DNA of 49,748 bases from Clostridiales bacterium (lineage in GTDB: Bacteria > Bacillota > Clostridia > Oscillospirales > Oscillospiraceae), in assembly GCA_004553545.1 (NCBI GenBank), contig SFLD01000011.1, positions 1 to 49,748 on the forward strand. The letters are read 5' to 3'. Under the pieces are notes generated by a model. That model was not told where the DNA came from. It saw only the letters and a program-made list of their open reading frames with translations, and ran no database searches. This document shows, piece by piece, positions 31,691 through 39,469 of this stretch; the first letter of the stretch is position 1, and each line of letters opens with the position of its first letter. Position numbers and translations under genes: made by a program.

Positions 31691-33196
31691 ATGGACGAGA
31701 AATTTGCCCTGCCGGCGGCAGGGCCGGGTCTGTGTGCCCAAAATCCGGCGTTCCTGGTGAAAAAATACGACATCACGGGCCGGGACCGGCTCCTGCTGCC
31801 CCTGACGCTGGCGGTCTGTACGCTGGCGGCGGACAGTTTCCTGCTCCACGGCCTGGGCCTGGGGGTCACGGTGACGGTGCTGGCTTGGTACGCCCTGCTG
31901 GGCCTGCGTCTGGGCTGGGGACGGCTGACGGCGGGCAGCGGCAAGTGGCTGCTGACGGCCAACATCCTCCTGGGGCTCTGGTACGCCCTAGGCTCCGGCT
32001 GGTACTTCCGGCTCTGGAACTTCGGAGCCCTGGCCCTCCTGCTGCCCCTCCACGCCGCGGGCTGCTCGGGGGAGGCGAGGCTCCCCTGGCGGCGGCCCGC
32101 CATGCTGTGGGAGCGCTTCTGCCTGATTCTCTCCGGACTCTTCGGGGATCTGCGGGCGGGCTTTCTGACCCTGGGGAGCTTCCGGGGCCGGCGCTGGGAC
32201 GGGAGGAAGGCGGCGGGCGTCCTCTTCGGCTGCGCCGGGGCACTGGCGCTGCTGGTCCTCCTGGTCCCGGCCCTCCTGCGGGCGGACGCCCTCTTCGCCC
32301 ACGAGATGGGGACCCTTTTCACCTGGGAGCTTCCGGAGCTCCGCTTCCCCCAGGCCCTGGCCATCGGTTTGGTGCTGACGCCCTTCGCCTGCTCTCTCCT
32401 CTGGCGGCTGGCCCATCCACGGGAGGGGAAGGCCGCGGCGGAGCACACGCCCTGGCTGCCGCCGGTGGTGCTCCTGGTGAGCCTCCTGGCTCTGGACAGC
32501 CTCTACGCCCTCTTCCTGGGGGTGCAGTCCGCGGGGCTCTTCGGCGGACCGGCGTACCTTGCCAGCCGGGGCCTCAGCTACGCGGACTGGGCCCGCAGCG
32601 GATTTTTCCAGATGGTCCGGGTGACCGTCGTGAACCTCAGCGTCCTGCTGGGGGCCATCACCTGGACGAAGCGGGAGCGGGGCTTCGGGGCCATCCGCCT
32701 GGCAGCGGCGGTGCTGACGGGGGAAAGCTTCCTGCTGCTGGGCAGCGCCGCCTGGCGGATGAGCCTCTATGTCAGCGCCTACGGCCTCAGTTTCAAGCGC
32801 TGCATGACCTACTGGGGCATGGCGGTGATGGCGGCGCTCTTCGCCTTCGCCGCCGGGAAGCTGGCGCGGCCGGAGCGGAGCTTCTGCCGCCTGGCCTTCC
32901 CCTTCCTCCTGGCGGCGTGGCTGCTGGTGGCTTACCTGCCCATTGACAGCATCGTGGCCCGGGATCAGGTCCGCCGGGGCGGCGGGGACGTGGAGTACCT
33001 GCTCTATGCGCTCTCCTACGATGCCCTGGGCTATCTGGATGCCGACGCGGAGAAGGTGGTCCGGGACGGGGACGGCGGCTTCCGGCGGCTGGGCGGGCTC
33101 ATCGGGGAGCGGCGGGCCCAGGCGGCGGAGGAGTGCGCCGCCTGGGAGAGCTGGAACCTCTCGGCGTATCTGGCTTCCCGGGGCGGGACGGAGTGA
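31691..33196 (+). CDS. DUF4173/DUF4153-like polytopic membrane protein
   Basis: A 501-residue protein with about twelve hydrophobic helices. Features typical of DUF4173 are the stretch SFFQMVRVTVVN-like sequence here read as SGFFQMVRVTVVNLSVL, the segment SLYVSAYGLSFKRCMTYWGM, and the polar C-terminal domain after YLPIDSIVARDQVRRG that begins with a short Asp/Tyr-rich stretch. AAGGAG lies nine bases before the ATG at 31691. It is 50 bp after the HTH gene on the same strand. Function of the family is unknown; some members are sensor or transport partners. Confidence 0.8.
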   Translation: MDEKFALPAAGPGLCAQNPAFLVKKYDITGRDRLLLPLTLAVCTLAADSFLLHGLGLGVTVTVLAWYALLGLRLGWGRLTAGSGKWLLTANILLGLWYALGSGWYFRLWNFGALALLLPLHAAGCSGEARLPWRRPAMLWERFCLILSGLFGDLRAGFLTLGSFRGRRWDGRKAAGVLFGCAGALALLVLLVPALLRADALFAHEMGTLFTWELPELRFPQALAIGLVLTPFACSLLWRLAHPREGKAAAEHTPWLPPVVLLVSLLALDSLYALFLGVQSAGLFGGPAYLASRGLSYADWARSGFFQMVRVTVVNLSVLLGAITWTKRERGFGAIRLAAAVLTGESFLLLGSAAWRMSLYVSAYGLSFKRCMTYWGMAVMAALFAFAAGKLARPERSFCRLAFPFLLAAWLLVAYLPIDSIVARDQVRRGGGDVEYLLYALSYDALGYLDADAEKVVRDGDGGFRRLGGLIGERRAQAAEECAAWESWNLSAYLASRGGTE

Positions 33197-33207
33197 AGGG
33201 AGACAAG

Positions 33208-33615
33208 ATGCGAAAAAGCTGGAAATGGGTGCCCCTGACCCTGGCGCTGCTGCTGTTGGCGGCCCTGTGGCTCCGGGGCGGCAGCGAGCGGCGGGCGGAG
33301 CGCTTCGTCCGGCAGTACGGGGTGGAGATCGCGGAATCCTGGCAGCGGAACGGCGCCATCCCGGAGCGGGGGCAGCGGTATGTCAACGAATGGCCCGGGG
33401 AGCACCCCATGCTGGAGCTTCTCCTCACGGCGGGGCCGGGCGGCTACTCCGGCTGCTACTACTCCCCGGACGGCGTGCCCCTGGCCTTCCAGAATACGGA
33501 GATCCCCCTGGAGGAGACCGCCCCCGGCCGCTGGACCTGGCAGGCCGAAGGCGACAACCACGGCGAGACCTGGCACATCGAGGGGAATTGGTTCGGCTTC
33601 CAGGCAAACTTCTGA
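33208..33615 (+). CDS. Exported or membrane-anchored protein of unknown function
   Basis: A 135-residue protein with one N-terminal hydrophobic anchor (WVPLTLALLLLAALWL) and a folded-looking extracytoplasmic part with several aromatic residues (GYSGCYYSPDGVPLAF, RWTWQAEGD, ETWHIEGNWFGFQ). It begins 11 bp after the DUF4173 stop with an AAGGGAG site, so it is the last gene of that operon. I do not recognise a family. Confidence 0.72.
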   Translation: MRKSWKWVPLTLALLLLAALWLRGGSERRAERFVRQYGVEIAESWQRNGAIPERGQRYVNEWPGEHPMLELLLTAGPGGYSGCYYSPDGVPLAFQNTEIPLEETAPGRWTWQAEGDNHGETWHIEGNWFGFQANF

Positions 33616-35183
33616 AGGGGGAAAGAAAAGGTCAATGCCCGCGTTGGCCCGCTGCCGGGCGCTGCTTGCGTTGCACCCGTAGGGGCCGATGCCCACATCG
33701 GCCCGCTGCTGCTTCCGTAGGGCGGGGTGACCTCACCCCGCCGTGGCCAACTGCCCCGAACGGGGCGTGGTGGCGGGTGATGACCTGCAGCTTTCCACCC
33801 CCATTTTCTTTTTGGTAAGCCCCAAAAAGAAAACGGCGGTGGAGCCGTCAAAAGAAAAGACGCGTTCTCGTTGTGCAACCCGGACGCTCCGCGTCCTCTT
33901 GCACAACGGGATGCGGCCCTAAACTGTCCTACTCAGTTATGCAGCCCCTACGGGGACACGGGCGGGGCTTTGCTGAGACTTCCGAACCTTCTGCGCCGTG
34001 CTGCACTCTGAGGTCATCGGGCAAAGACTGAATTTGACCAGCTTCTCTTTCCGCGCTTTCCGCTTCGCTAAGCGCTGCCCTGGTAGTCGCGGCGGGCTTC
34101 CGTTTCGTTCCGTAGGGGCCGACGACCTCGGCGGCCCGAGCCCTCGTCCATCGTAAAAAGGACGGATTCCCACGTCGCTCCGCTCCTCAGAATGACAGAA
34201 AACCATTGTCATTGCGAGGAGGCCCGCAGGGCCGACGTGGCAATCCGCATCCCCCGTCCCCCGCAGGCTGACTGAGGGATTGTCCGGCGTTGCTGGCCCC
34301 TTTGGGGGTGATCTCTGCTCCGATTCCTCCTCGTTCCTCCCATCCGCGCCACAAACGCTCCGCTCTGCGCCGCTGCCCCAGGTGGTCGATGTAGCTTCCC
34401 CTTCTATCCGTAGGGGCCGATGCCCACATCGGCCCGTTGGTGCTTCCGTAGGGCGGGGTGACCTCACCCCGCCGTAAACCGCACTGCTCCGATTCCCCTG
34501 GTAGGGGGCGGGCTCCGTCCCGCCCCGCAGGGAAAGGCGTCGTTCTGCACCAATACCCGTTGGTTCGGAACGCTTCCCCATCGCGTAGGGGCGGACCTAT
34601 GTGTCCGCCCGGACACGCCTCTTCGTGGGACTCGCCCAGGGGCCGACACATAGGTCGGCCCCTACAGAGTCGATTGCAATATCCATCAATCCCTGGACAA
34701 CGGGCGGGGACAGAGCCCCGCCCCTACAGTCGACAAATACCCAATGCTGGTTCGAGATATGCCAGACCGTCATCGACCCCGTCTCCCACAAGGCAGAGTG
34801 TCCGGAATGACAGCGGGCACCAAAGCCTCCATCTTCCTTCCCCCGTCCCAACGTCCCCCGTAAACGCGCGCAGCGAAGCGCCCGCGCTCCGTCTCTCAAA
34901 AATCTCCCGTAACTCCGGGATAGTTTCCAAAGGAAGGGCCGCGGCCCTTCCTTTGGTCGTTTCAAGGAGGCCCGGGGGAAAATATGAAATCCCCTGGAAA
35001 TCTTTTTTGGAGCGCGAGAGGATATTCTTTTGATTTGAAAAGAATATCCCATCGCAAGCCGCCGACCTTCGTCGGCGGCTCTCCGCCCCCACAGGGGGCA
35101 GTCTATCTAGCCTTCGATGGAAGGATCAAAGCCCCCAGATGCCGCCAAGCATCCTTGGCACTCCCCGGTCAGCAGACCGAAAC
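33616..35183. repeat. Gene-free repeat island 2
   Basis: About 1.5 kb without a credible gene between convergent transcripts. It contains GTAGGG hairpins at 33679, 33717, 34112, 34410, 34448, 34501, 34585, 34639 (reversed) and 34701 (reversed), some as pairs repeated in the same order (33679+33717 and 34410+34448). Other perfect palindromes are TTTTCTTTTTGG/CCAAAAAGAAAA (33804-33833), CGTTGTGCAA/TTGCACAACG (33869-33908), and GGATATTCTTTT/AAAAGAATATCC (35020-35049). Short reading frames here fall within repeats and have no ribosome sites. Confidence 0.8.
34585..34687. repeat. Composite of two opposed hairpin repeats (inverted copy)
   Basis: Hairpins GGGCGGAC/GTCCGCCC (34585-34611) and GGGCCGAC/GTCGGCCC (34639-34665) around a spacer with CACGCCTCTTCG, followed by AGAGTCGATTGCAATATCC. 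It is the reverse complement arrangement of 27631-27730. Confidence 0.7.
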
Positions 35184-36458
35184 CTAGTCGATGTCATACA
35201 GCGACGAGAGCACCAGCCAGGTCTGCGGCGCGGGCCGCATGATGTTCCAGTACCCCATGCCGAGAAAACCGTACTCCGCCACCAGGCGGAGCTTGGCCGC
35301 TTGGGCCCGGGCGTCCTCAAACCAGACCTCATGGCCGGTGCCGTCCGGGGCGGTGTAGCGGTACCAGGGGGCCTGGGCGCTCTCGTCGAACTGGATCTCC
35401 GCCCCGTAGCGGATGGCCCGGCGGACGGCCTCCTCGTTGGAGAGGGATTCCGCCCGGGTCTCGCCCTGACGGTAGGGGAGGGGCCAGTCGTAGCCGTAGT
35501 TGGGCACCCCCAGCAGGATCTTCTCCGCCGGGATCTCCGTCACGGCGTAGTCCAGCACCGCCCGGACGTTGGGCAGGGGAGCGACGGCCATGGGCGGCCC
35601 GTAGGTATAGCCCCACTCGTAGGTCATTAGCAGCACCGCGTCGGTGGCGGCCCCTACCCGGGCGTAGTCGTGGCCCTCGTAGAGGGTGCCGGGCTGGTCT
35701 GGGCGGGTCTTGGGGGCCAGGGCTGCCCAGAGGAAGTGCCCCTGGGTCCGGAGGGCCTGCCGGAGCCGGGAGAGGAAGGCGGCGTAGGCCTCCGCCAGGG
35801 CGCCGGGCAGGTACTCAAAGTCCACATCCAGGCCGGAGAAGCCCTTCTCCGCCATGGTCCGCTGGATCTCCCCCAGGAGCCGGGCCTGGGCGGCGGCGTC
35901 CGTCAGCAGTTGCTCCGCCCGCTGGACGTCGAACCGCTCCTCCTCCGTATAGGTGGAGAGGTGCATCACGGCCCCGGTGCCGTGGGCCCTGGCCCCCGCC
36001 AGGAGCTCCCCATCCCGGAGGGGGAGAAGGTCCAAGTCCCGGCTGATGCCGTAGGTGAAGGGCGTCAGGTAGCTGAGAAACGGCGCGGTCCCCGCCAGGA
36101 GCGCCGGAGAGAGGAAGGGATAGGCGTAGCCGTTGGCCACGGCGGTGCCCAGCTTCTCCTCGTGATAGGTGATGACCAGCACCTGGCCCGGGGCCAGCAG
36201 GCTGCCGCCCAGGAGCTCCGGGTTGTTCCGCCAGAGCGAACGGACACTGACGCCGTAGCTCCGGGCGATGGAGGTCAGCGTCTCCCCGGGCTGGACGGCA
36301 TGGACCACATTGGGGAAGCGGAGCACCAGGGTCTGTCCCACGGCCAGGGCCCCGTCCGCCGGGACACCGTTGTCCGCCATCAGGCGGCGGGGGTCCACGC
36401 CGTAGTTCCGGGCGATGGCGTAGACCGTTTCGCCGGGGCGCACCACATGAATGAGCAT
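35184..36458 (-). CDS. LysM plus glycoside hydrolase family 18 protein (spore cortex/peptidoglycan hydrolase type)
   Basis: A 424-residue protein with two N-terminal LysM repeats (IHVVRPGETVYAIARNYGV and VHAVQPGETLTSIARSYGV, residues 3-48 and 51-96) and a GH18 catalytic barrel. The catalytic signature is GFSGLDVDFEYLPG, with the terminal acid Glu in the DxxDxE pattern read as DVDFE. The architecture is that of YaaH/SleL, which trim spore-cortex fragments during germination, and it suggests a spore former. There is no signal peptide, as in spore-coat-associated homologues. AAAGGAGGG precedes the ATG. Confidence 0.92.
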   Translation of the reverse strand: MLIHVVRPGETVYAIARNYGVDPRRLMADNGVPADGALAVGQTLVLRFPNVVHAVQPGETLTSIARSYGVSVRSLWRNNPELLGGSLLAPGQVLVITYHEEKLGTAVANGYAYPFLSPALLAGTAPFLSYLTPFTYGISRDLDLLPLRDGELLAGARAHGTGAVMHLSTYTEEERFDVQRAEQLLTDAAAQARLLGEIQRTMAEKGFSGLDVDFEYLPGALAEAYAAFLSRLRQALRTQGHFLWAALAPKTRPDQPGTLYEGHDYARVGAATDAVLLMTYEWGYTYGPPMAVAPLPNVRAVLDYAVTEIPAEKILLGVPNYGYDWPLPYRQGETRAESLSNEEAVRRAIRYGAEIQFDESAQAPWYRYTAPDGTGHEVWFEDARAQAAKLRLVAEYGFLGMGYWNIMRPAPQTWLVLSSLYDID

Positions 36459-36503
36459 CGGCAGCCCTCCTTTCCCGGCAGTCTATGCGGGGGAGAGAAG
36501 GAA

Positions 36504-36537
36504 AAAGAACCGGCGCGTCCTTGGGACGCGCCGGTTC
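36504..36537 (-). terminator. Rho-independent terminator after the anti-sigma-like gene
   Basis: GAACCGGCGCGTCC and its complement form a 14-bp perfect stem, followed on the minus strand by TTTTTCC. Confidence 0.85.
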
Positions 36538-36539
36538 TC

Positions 36540-37703
36540 TCAGTGTTCGGGGGCCACGTTGGGAGAGAGCTGGGTGAGCCCCACAGGACGGCCTGCGCCG
36601 TCGTACTGAAGCCGCCAGGCTACCTGTTCCTCCCCCCAGGGGACGCAGGTGAAGAAGAGGTCGCCGTCCGTCACGAACTCGTAGAGGTCCAGCTCCGCGT
36701 CGGCGGTGAGGAGCCAGCTCTCGCCGCTGGCGATCTCATAGCAGCGGATGCCGCTGGGGACCCGGTCCGGCTCGCCCCAGGGGTCCCCGGTGTCCGCCGG
36801 GACGAGGGTGTAGTCCACGGAGTAGAGGTAGCCCCGGGCTCCGGTGAGGAAGTGCTCCCCGTAGGGAAGCACATGCACCGTTCCATCGGAGCAGAGCAAA
36901 ATCTGCCGGTCATCCTCGCCCTCGGCGGCGTTCGCCGTCCGGGCGTAGAGGAGGGCGTAGTCCCCGGTCTCCCCCAGGGCGCCGCCGTAGAGGTCGAGCC
37001 AGAGGATATCCGGCAGGGGGACGGTCTCACCGTCCACCGTCAGGCGGTAGGCCCGGTCGTCGGCCTGATCCTCCAGGAGGAAGACATGCTCCCCCAGCTG
37101 AAAGACCGAGCGGGTGTAGGAATTCCCCAGGAAGTCGCGATAAGGGACCTCCTCCTGGATGGTCTCCCGGACCGTTCCGGTGACGCCGTCCAGCAGGTAC
37201 TCCGAGCCAACCTGACGGTCCTTGTCGTAAACCATCAGGTCCACCCGACCATCCGTCAGCAGGGAAAAGCCGATGTGGGTGCACTTCGCCCGGGGGGCGG
37301 TGTAGAGCTTTTCCGTTTTCCCGGTTGCGTGGGGGAGGACGTAGAGGGTCCGGCCCCGGTTGAAGTAGACGCCGTAGCCGTTGACGAGGGCGCCGTCGTA
37401 CCAATAGGTGCTGAGGATCTTCTCCGTGCCGCCGTCCTCCGACCAGCGCCAGAGGCCGCTGTGGGCGACCCGGAAGTAGTAGGTGCCGTCCACGATGCTC
37501 CCCGGCCAGGCGCTGCAGCCGGAGCGGAAGTAGTCAAAGCGGAGCAGGGTATGGAAGCCCAGCCCCAGCACCAGGGCAAAGCAGGCGGCCGCGGCGGCGA
37601 AGCGGCGGAGCCGCTTCGGCCAGAGCCGGGGCTTCCGGTCGGCGGCTCCCACCAGGGCGGGGTCCACGTGGTCCAGGGCGTTCAGGATGTCTTCCGCTCT
37701 CAT
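36540..37703 (-). CDS. Membrane-anchored protein next to an ECF sigma factor, probable anti-sigma factor
   Basis: A 387-residue protein with a short cytoplasmic N-terminus (MRAEDILNALDHVDPALVGA), a basic stretch, one membrane helix (FAAAAACFALVLGLGFHTLL) and a large outer part full of short beta-strand, Tyr/Trp/Gly-rich repeats (GTYYFRVAHSGLWRWSEDGG, then NGYGVYFNRG), resembling DUF5050/propeller-like sensor domains. The ATG overlaps the sigma factor stop by ATGA. A short cytoplasmic head plus single helix plus sensor is the usual anti-sigma plan, but no zinc-binding HxxxCxxC is present, so the assignment rests mainly on context. Confidence 0.72.
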   Translation of the reverse strand: MRAEDILNALDHVDPALVGAADRKPRLWPKRLRRFAAAAACFALVLGLGFHTLLRFDYFRSGCSAWPGSIVDGTYYFRVAHSGLWRWSEDGGTEKILSTYWYDGALVNGYGVYFNRGRTLYVLPHATGKTEKLYTAPRAKCTHIGFSLLTDGRVDLMVYDKDRQVGSEYLLDGVTGTVRETIQEEVPYRDFLGNSYTRSVFQLGEHVFLLEDQADDRAYRLTVDGETVPLPDILWLDLYGGALGETGDYALLYARTANAAEGEDDRQILLCSDGTVHVLPYGEHFLTGARGYLYSVDYTLVPADTGDPWGEPDRVPSGIRCYEIASGESWLLTADAELDLYEFVTDGDLFFTCVPWGEEQVAWRLQYDGAGRPVGLTQLSPNVAPEH

Positions 37704-38263
37704 ACGTCGTACCCCTCCCTCCGAAGCGCTTCCCCCAGGGCCTTCCGGCTCCGGGCGAGGCTGCTTTTCACCTTGCTCTCGCTGAGTCCGTAGCGCCGGG
37801 CAATGTCCGAGATGGCGTCGCAGTACCAGTAGCGGCGGAGGAAGAGGTTCCGCTTCTCCTCCGGCTGCGCCTGGAGGAAGACGGAGATCCGCTCCCCCAG
37901 GGCCTGGAGATCCAGGGCCTCCTCCGGCCGCTCCCCGCCGGGGAGGCACTGGATGAGCTCCTCCGTCAGGGCGTCCACCCGTCCGCCGCCCCGCTTCTCC
38001 CGGTCCCGGCTCCGGCAGCGGTCCAGGGACAGGTGCCGGGTGATCCGGGCCAGGAAGGCGAAGAGGTAGCTCCGGGGCTCGTGGGGCGGGATGGCGTTCC
38101 AGGCGGCGAGGTAGGTGTCGTTCTCGCACTCCTCGGCGTCGTGGGCGTCCGCCAGAATGCGCTGGGCCAGCCCCCGGAGCCGGGAGCCGTACTTCTCGGC
38201 GGATGCCCGCAGGGCCTCCTCGTTTCGCTGCCAGTAGAGGGTCACGATGGCGTCGTCCTCCAT
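37700..38263 (-). CDS. ECF-type RNA polymerase sigma factor
   Basis: A 187-residue sigma-70-family protein. Region 2 is at about 25-90 (AQRILADAHDAEECENDTYL, then SYLFAFLARITRHLSLDR) and region 4 at about 130-180 (RRYWYCDAISDIARRYGLSE, then KVKSSLARSRKALGEAL). The ATG at 38263 follows AAAGGAGG. It directs polymerase to a small regulon, usually including itself, and should be held inactive by the overlapping membrane protein. Confidence 0.92.
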   Translation of the reverse strand: MEDDAIVTLYWQRNEEALRASAEKYGSRLRGLAQRILADAHDAEECENDTYLAAWNAIPPHEPRSYLFAFLARITRHLSLDRCRSRDREKRGGGRVDALTEELIQCLPGGERPEEALDLQALGERISVFLQAQPEEKRNLFLRRYWYCDAISDIARRYGLSESKVKSSLARSRKALGEALRREGYDV

Positions 38264-38375
38264 GGGAGCCTCCTTTCCGCCCGGGATGGGCCGTAGGTTT
38301 CCTTGGGCCGCGAGGCCCTTCACCCAGGATAGCGATGTTTCCCCCGGCGGCGTCGCGGAGGGAGGGGGAAATTTA

Positions 38376-38408
38376 TGAAAAAAGCAGAGCGGGCGCTCTG
38401 CTTTTTCA
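38376..38408 (-). terminator. Rho-independent terminator of the phosphoesterase operon
   Basis: AGCAGAGC and GCTCTGCT arms flanked by A and T runs; it overlaps the phosphoesterase stop. Confidence 0.75.
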
Positions 38409-38885
38409 CTCGATGGGGTCGCCTAGGCGGTAGAGCCGGGCGGAGAGACGGCCGTCCCCGATGTCCAGCACGGCGAAGGAGGCACCGTGGAAGGCACCGA
38501 TGCTGCCGGGGTTCAGGAAGGTACACTTGCCCCGCCGGTCGTGGAAGGGCTGGTGGGTGTGGCCGAAGAGGAAGCAGTCCAGGTCCCGCTCCTCCGCGGT
38601 GTAGCCCGCCTGCAGAAGGGACTGCTTCACCCCGAAGCGGTGGCCGTGGCAGAGAAGGATCCGGAGCCCGCCGATCGGCAGGGTCTCCTCCTCCGGCTCA
38701 CCGGGGCGGTAGTCGCAGTTGCCCCGGACCTGGTGGAGAGGGATGTCCGGGTAACGGCGGTGGAGCTCCCGGGCATCGTCCCAGCCGTCCCCCAGGTGGA
38801 AGATCTGCTGGGGACGGACGGCCTCCACGGCCTCCTCCATGGGGCCGACGCGGCCGTGGGAGTCAGAGAGCACTAAGATCCTCAT
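38406..38885 (-). CDS. YfcE/MJ0936-family metallophosphoesterase
   Basis: A 159-residue calcineurin-like phosphoesterase. Metal-binding motifs in order: LSDSHGR (8-ish), HLGDGWDD, VRGNCDY, LCHGHRFG and FGHTHQPF; the last also contains the GHTH block near the C-terminus. NPGSIG follows. Proteins of this group hydrolyse phosphodiesters with Mn or Ni. The ATG at 38885 overlaps the upstream stop (ATGA), so it is coupled to the small gene before it. Confidence 0.93.
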   Translation of the reverse strand: MRILVLSDSHGRVGPMEEAVEAVRPQQIFHLGDGWDDARELHRRYPDIPLHQVRGNCDYRPGEPEEETLPIGGLRILLCHGHRFGVKQSLLQAGYTAEERDLDCFLFGHTHQPFHDRRGKCTFLNPGSIGAFHGASFAVLDIGDGRLSARLYRLGDPIE

Positions 38886-39172
38886 TCCGCCGCCTCCGGG
38901 ATGCCTTCCCTCCGGCAGAAGGCCTCGTAGTTCTCCTGGAGCCACTGGCGCATCCGGGCGATGCCCTCCTCGTCCCAGGGGAAGGTCTCCTCCTGGACGT
39001 CCGTGGCTTTCTCATAGCAGATCCGGGAGTAGACGGAGGCCTTGATGGTCTGGTTTTCCGTGTCCTGCTGGAAGCGGTAGCGGAAGTCCCGGCCCAGAGG
39101 CCCTACGGAGCCGGTATAGTAGCTGGCCCGGTCGAGCCACCGGGGCGTGATGACAGAGAATCGCTGGAGCAT
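38882..39172 (-). CDS. Conserved protein of unknown function
   Basis: A 96-residue soluble protein starting MLQRFSVITPRWLDRASYY with a mixed strand/helix pattern and many aromatic and charged residues (FRYRFQQDTENQTIKASVYS, MRQWLQENYEAFCRREG). No signal or membrane segment. It is translationally coupled to the phosphoesterase gene by ATGA. Family not recognised. Confidence 0.75.
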   Translation of the reverse strand: MLQRFSVITPRWLDRASYYTGSVGPLGRDFRYRFQQDTENQTIKASVYSRICYEKATDVQEETFPWDEEGIARMRQWLQENYEAFCRREGIPEAAE

Positions 39173-39270
39173 AGGCCCGCCTTTCCGCCGCAATGCGCGG
39201 CATGGGGGAATTTTCCCCCAGTATAGCACAGTTCCCTCGCCGCCGCAAGCGGGGGAGGGAGCGCATGATC

Positions 39271-39316
39271 GACAATTGACAATTGACAATGGACAATTGA
39301 GAATTGACAATGGAGG
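39271..39316. repeat. Short tandem repeat of ACAATTG units
   Basis: Four to five imperfect 10-base units based on ACAATTGACA or ACAATGGACA stand in the otherwise GC-rich gap between the minus-strand genes at 39172 and 39470. Each unit contains TTGACA-like text, but no -10 partner was found. Confidence 0.75.
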
Positions 39317-39405
39317 ATCGGCTGGGGCAGGTCGCAGGGGCTGCGTCTCCTGTGGGGCGACGGAGGGATCGTCAGGCAGGCGCTTCCCAGAATCCTCTGC
39401 CCCAT

Positions 39406-39442
39406 GAAAAAACACCGGGACAGGCAGGGCCTGTCCCGGTGT
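39406..39442 (-). terminator. Rho-independent terminator after gdhA
   Basis: ACACCGGGACAGGC and its complement form a 14-bp perfect stem with a 3-base loop and an A-run on the plus strand (T-run on the transcript). Confidence 0.87.
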
Positions 39443-39469
39443 GGGGGTGTTCCTTCGGAGGAGCGCTTC

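Noticed and set aside
34458..35052. Overlapping frames of 150-190 residues on both strands in repeat island 2
   Set aside because: Both strands are open because of GC-rich palindromes; no start signal or conserved motif.
35670..37793. 707-residue plus-strand frame over the GH18 and anti-sigma-like genes
   Set aside because: Crosses two well-supported minus-strand genes and a terminator; no domain is recognisable.
39271..39316. CRISPR-like array
   Set aside because: Units are about 10 bases with no spacers, and no cas genes are present.
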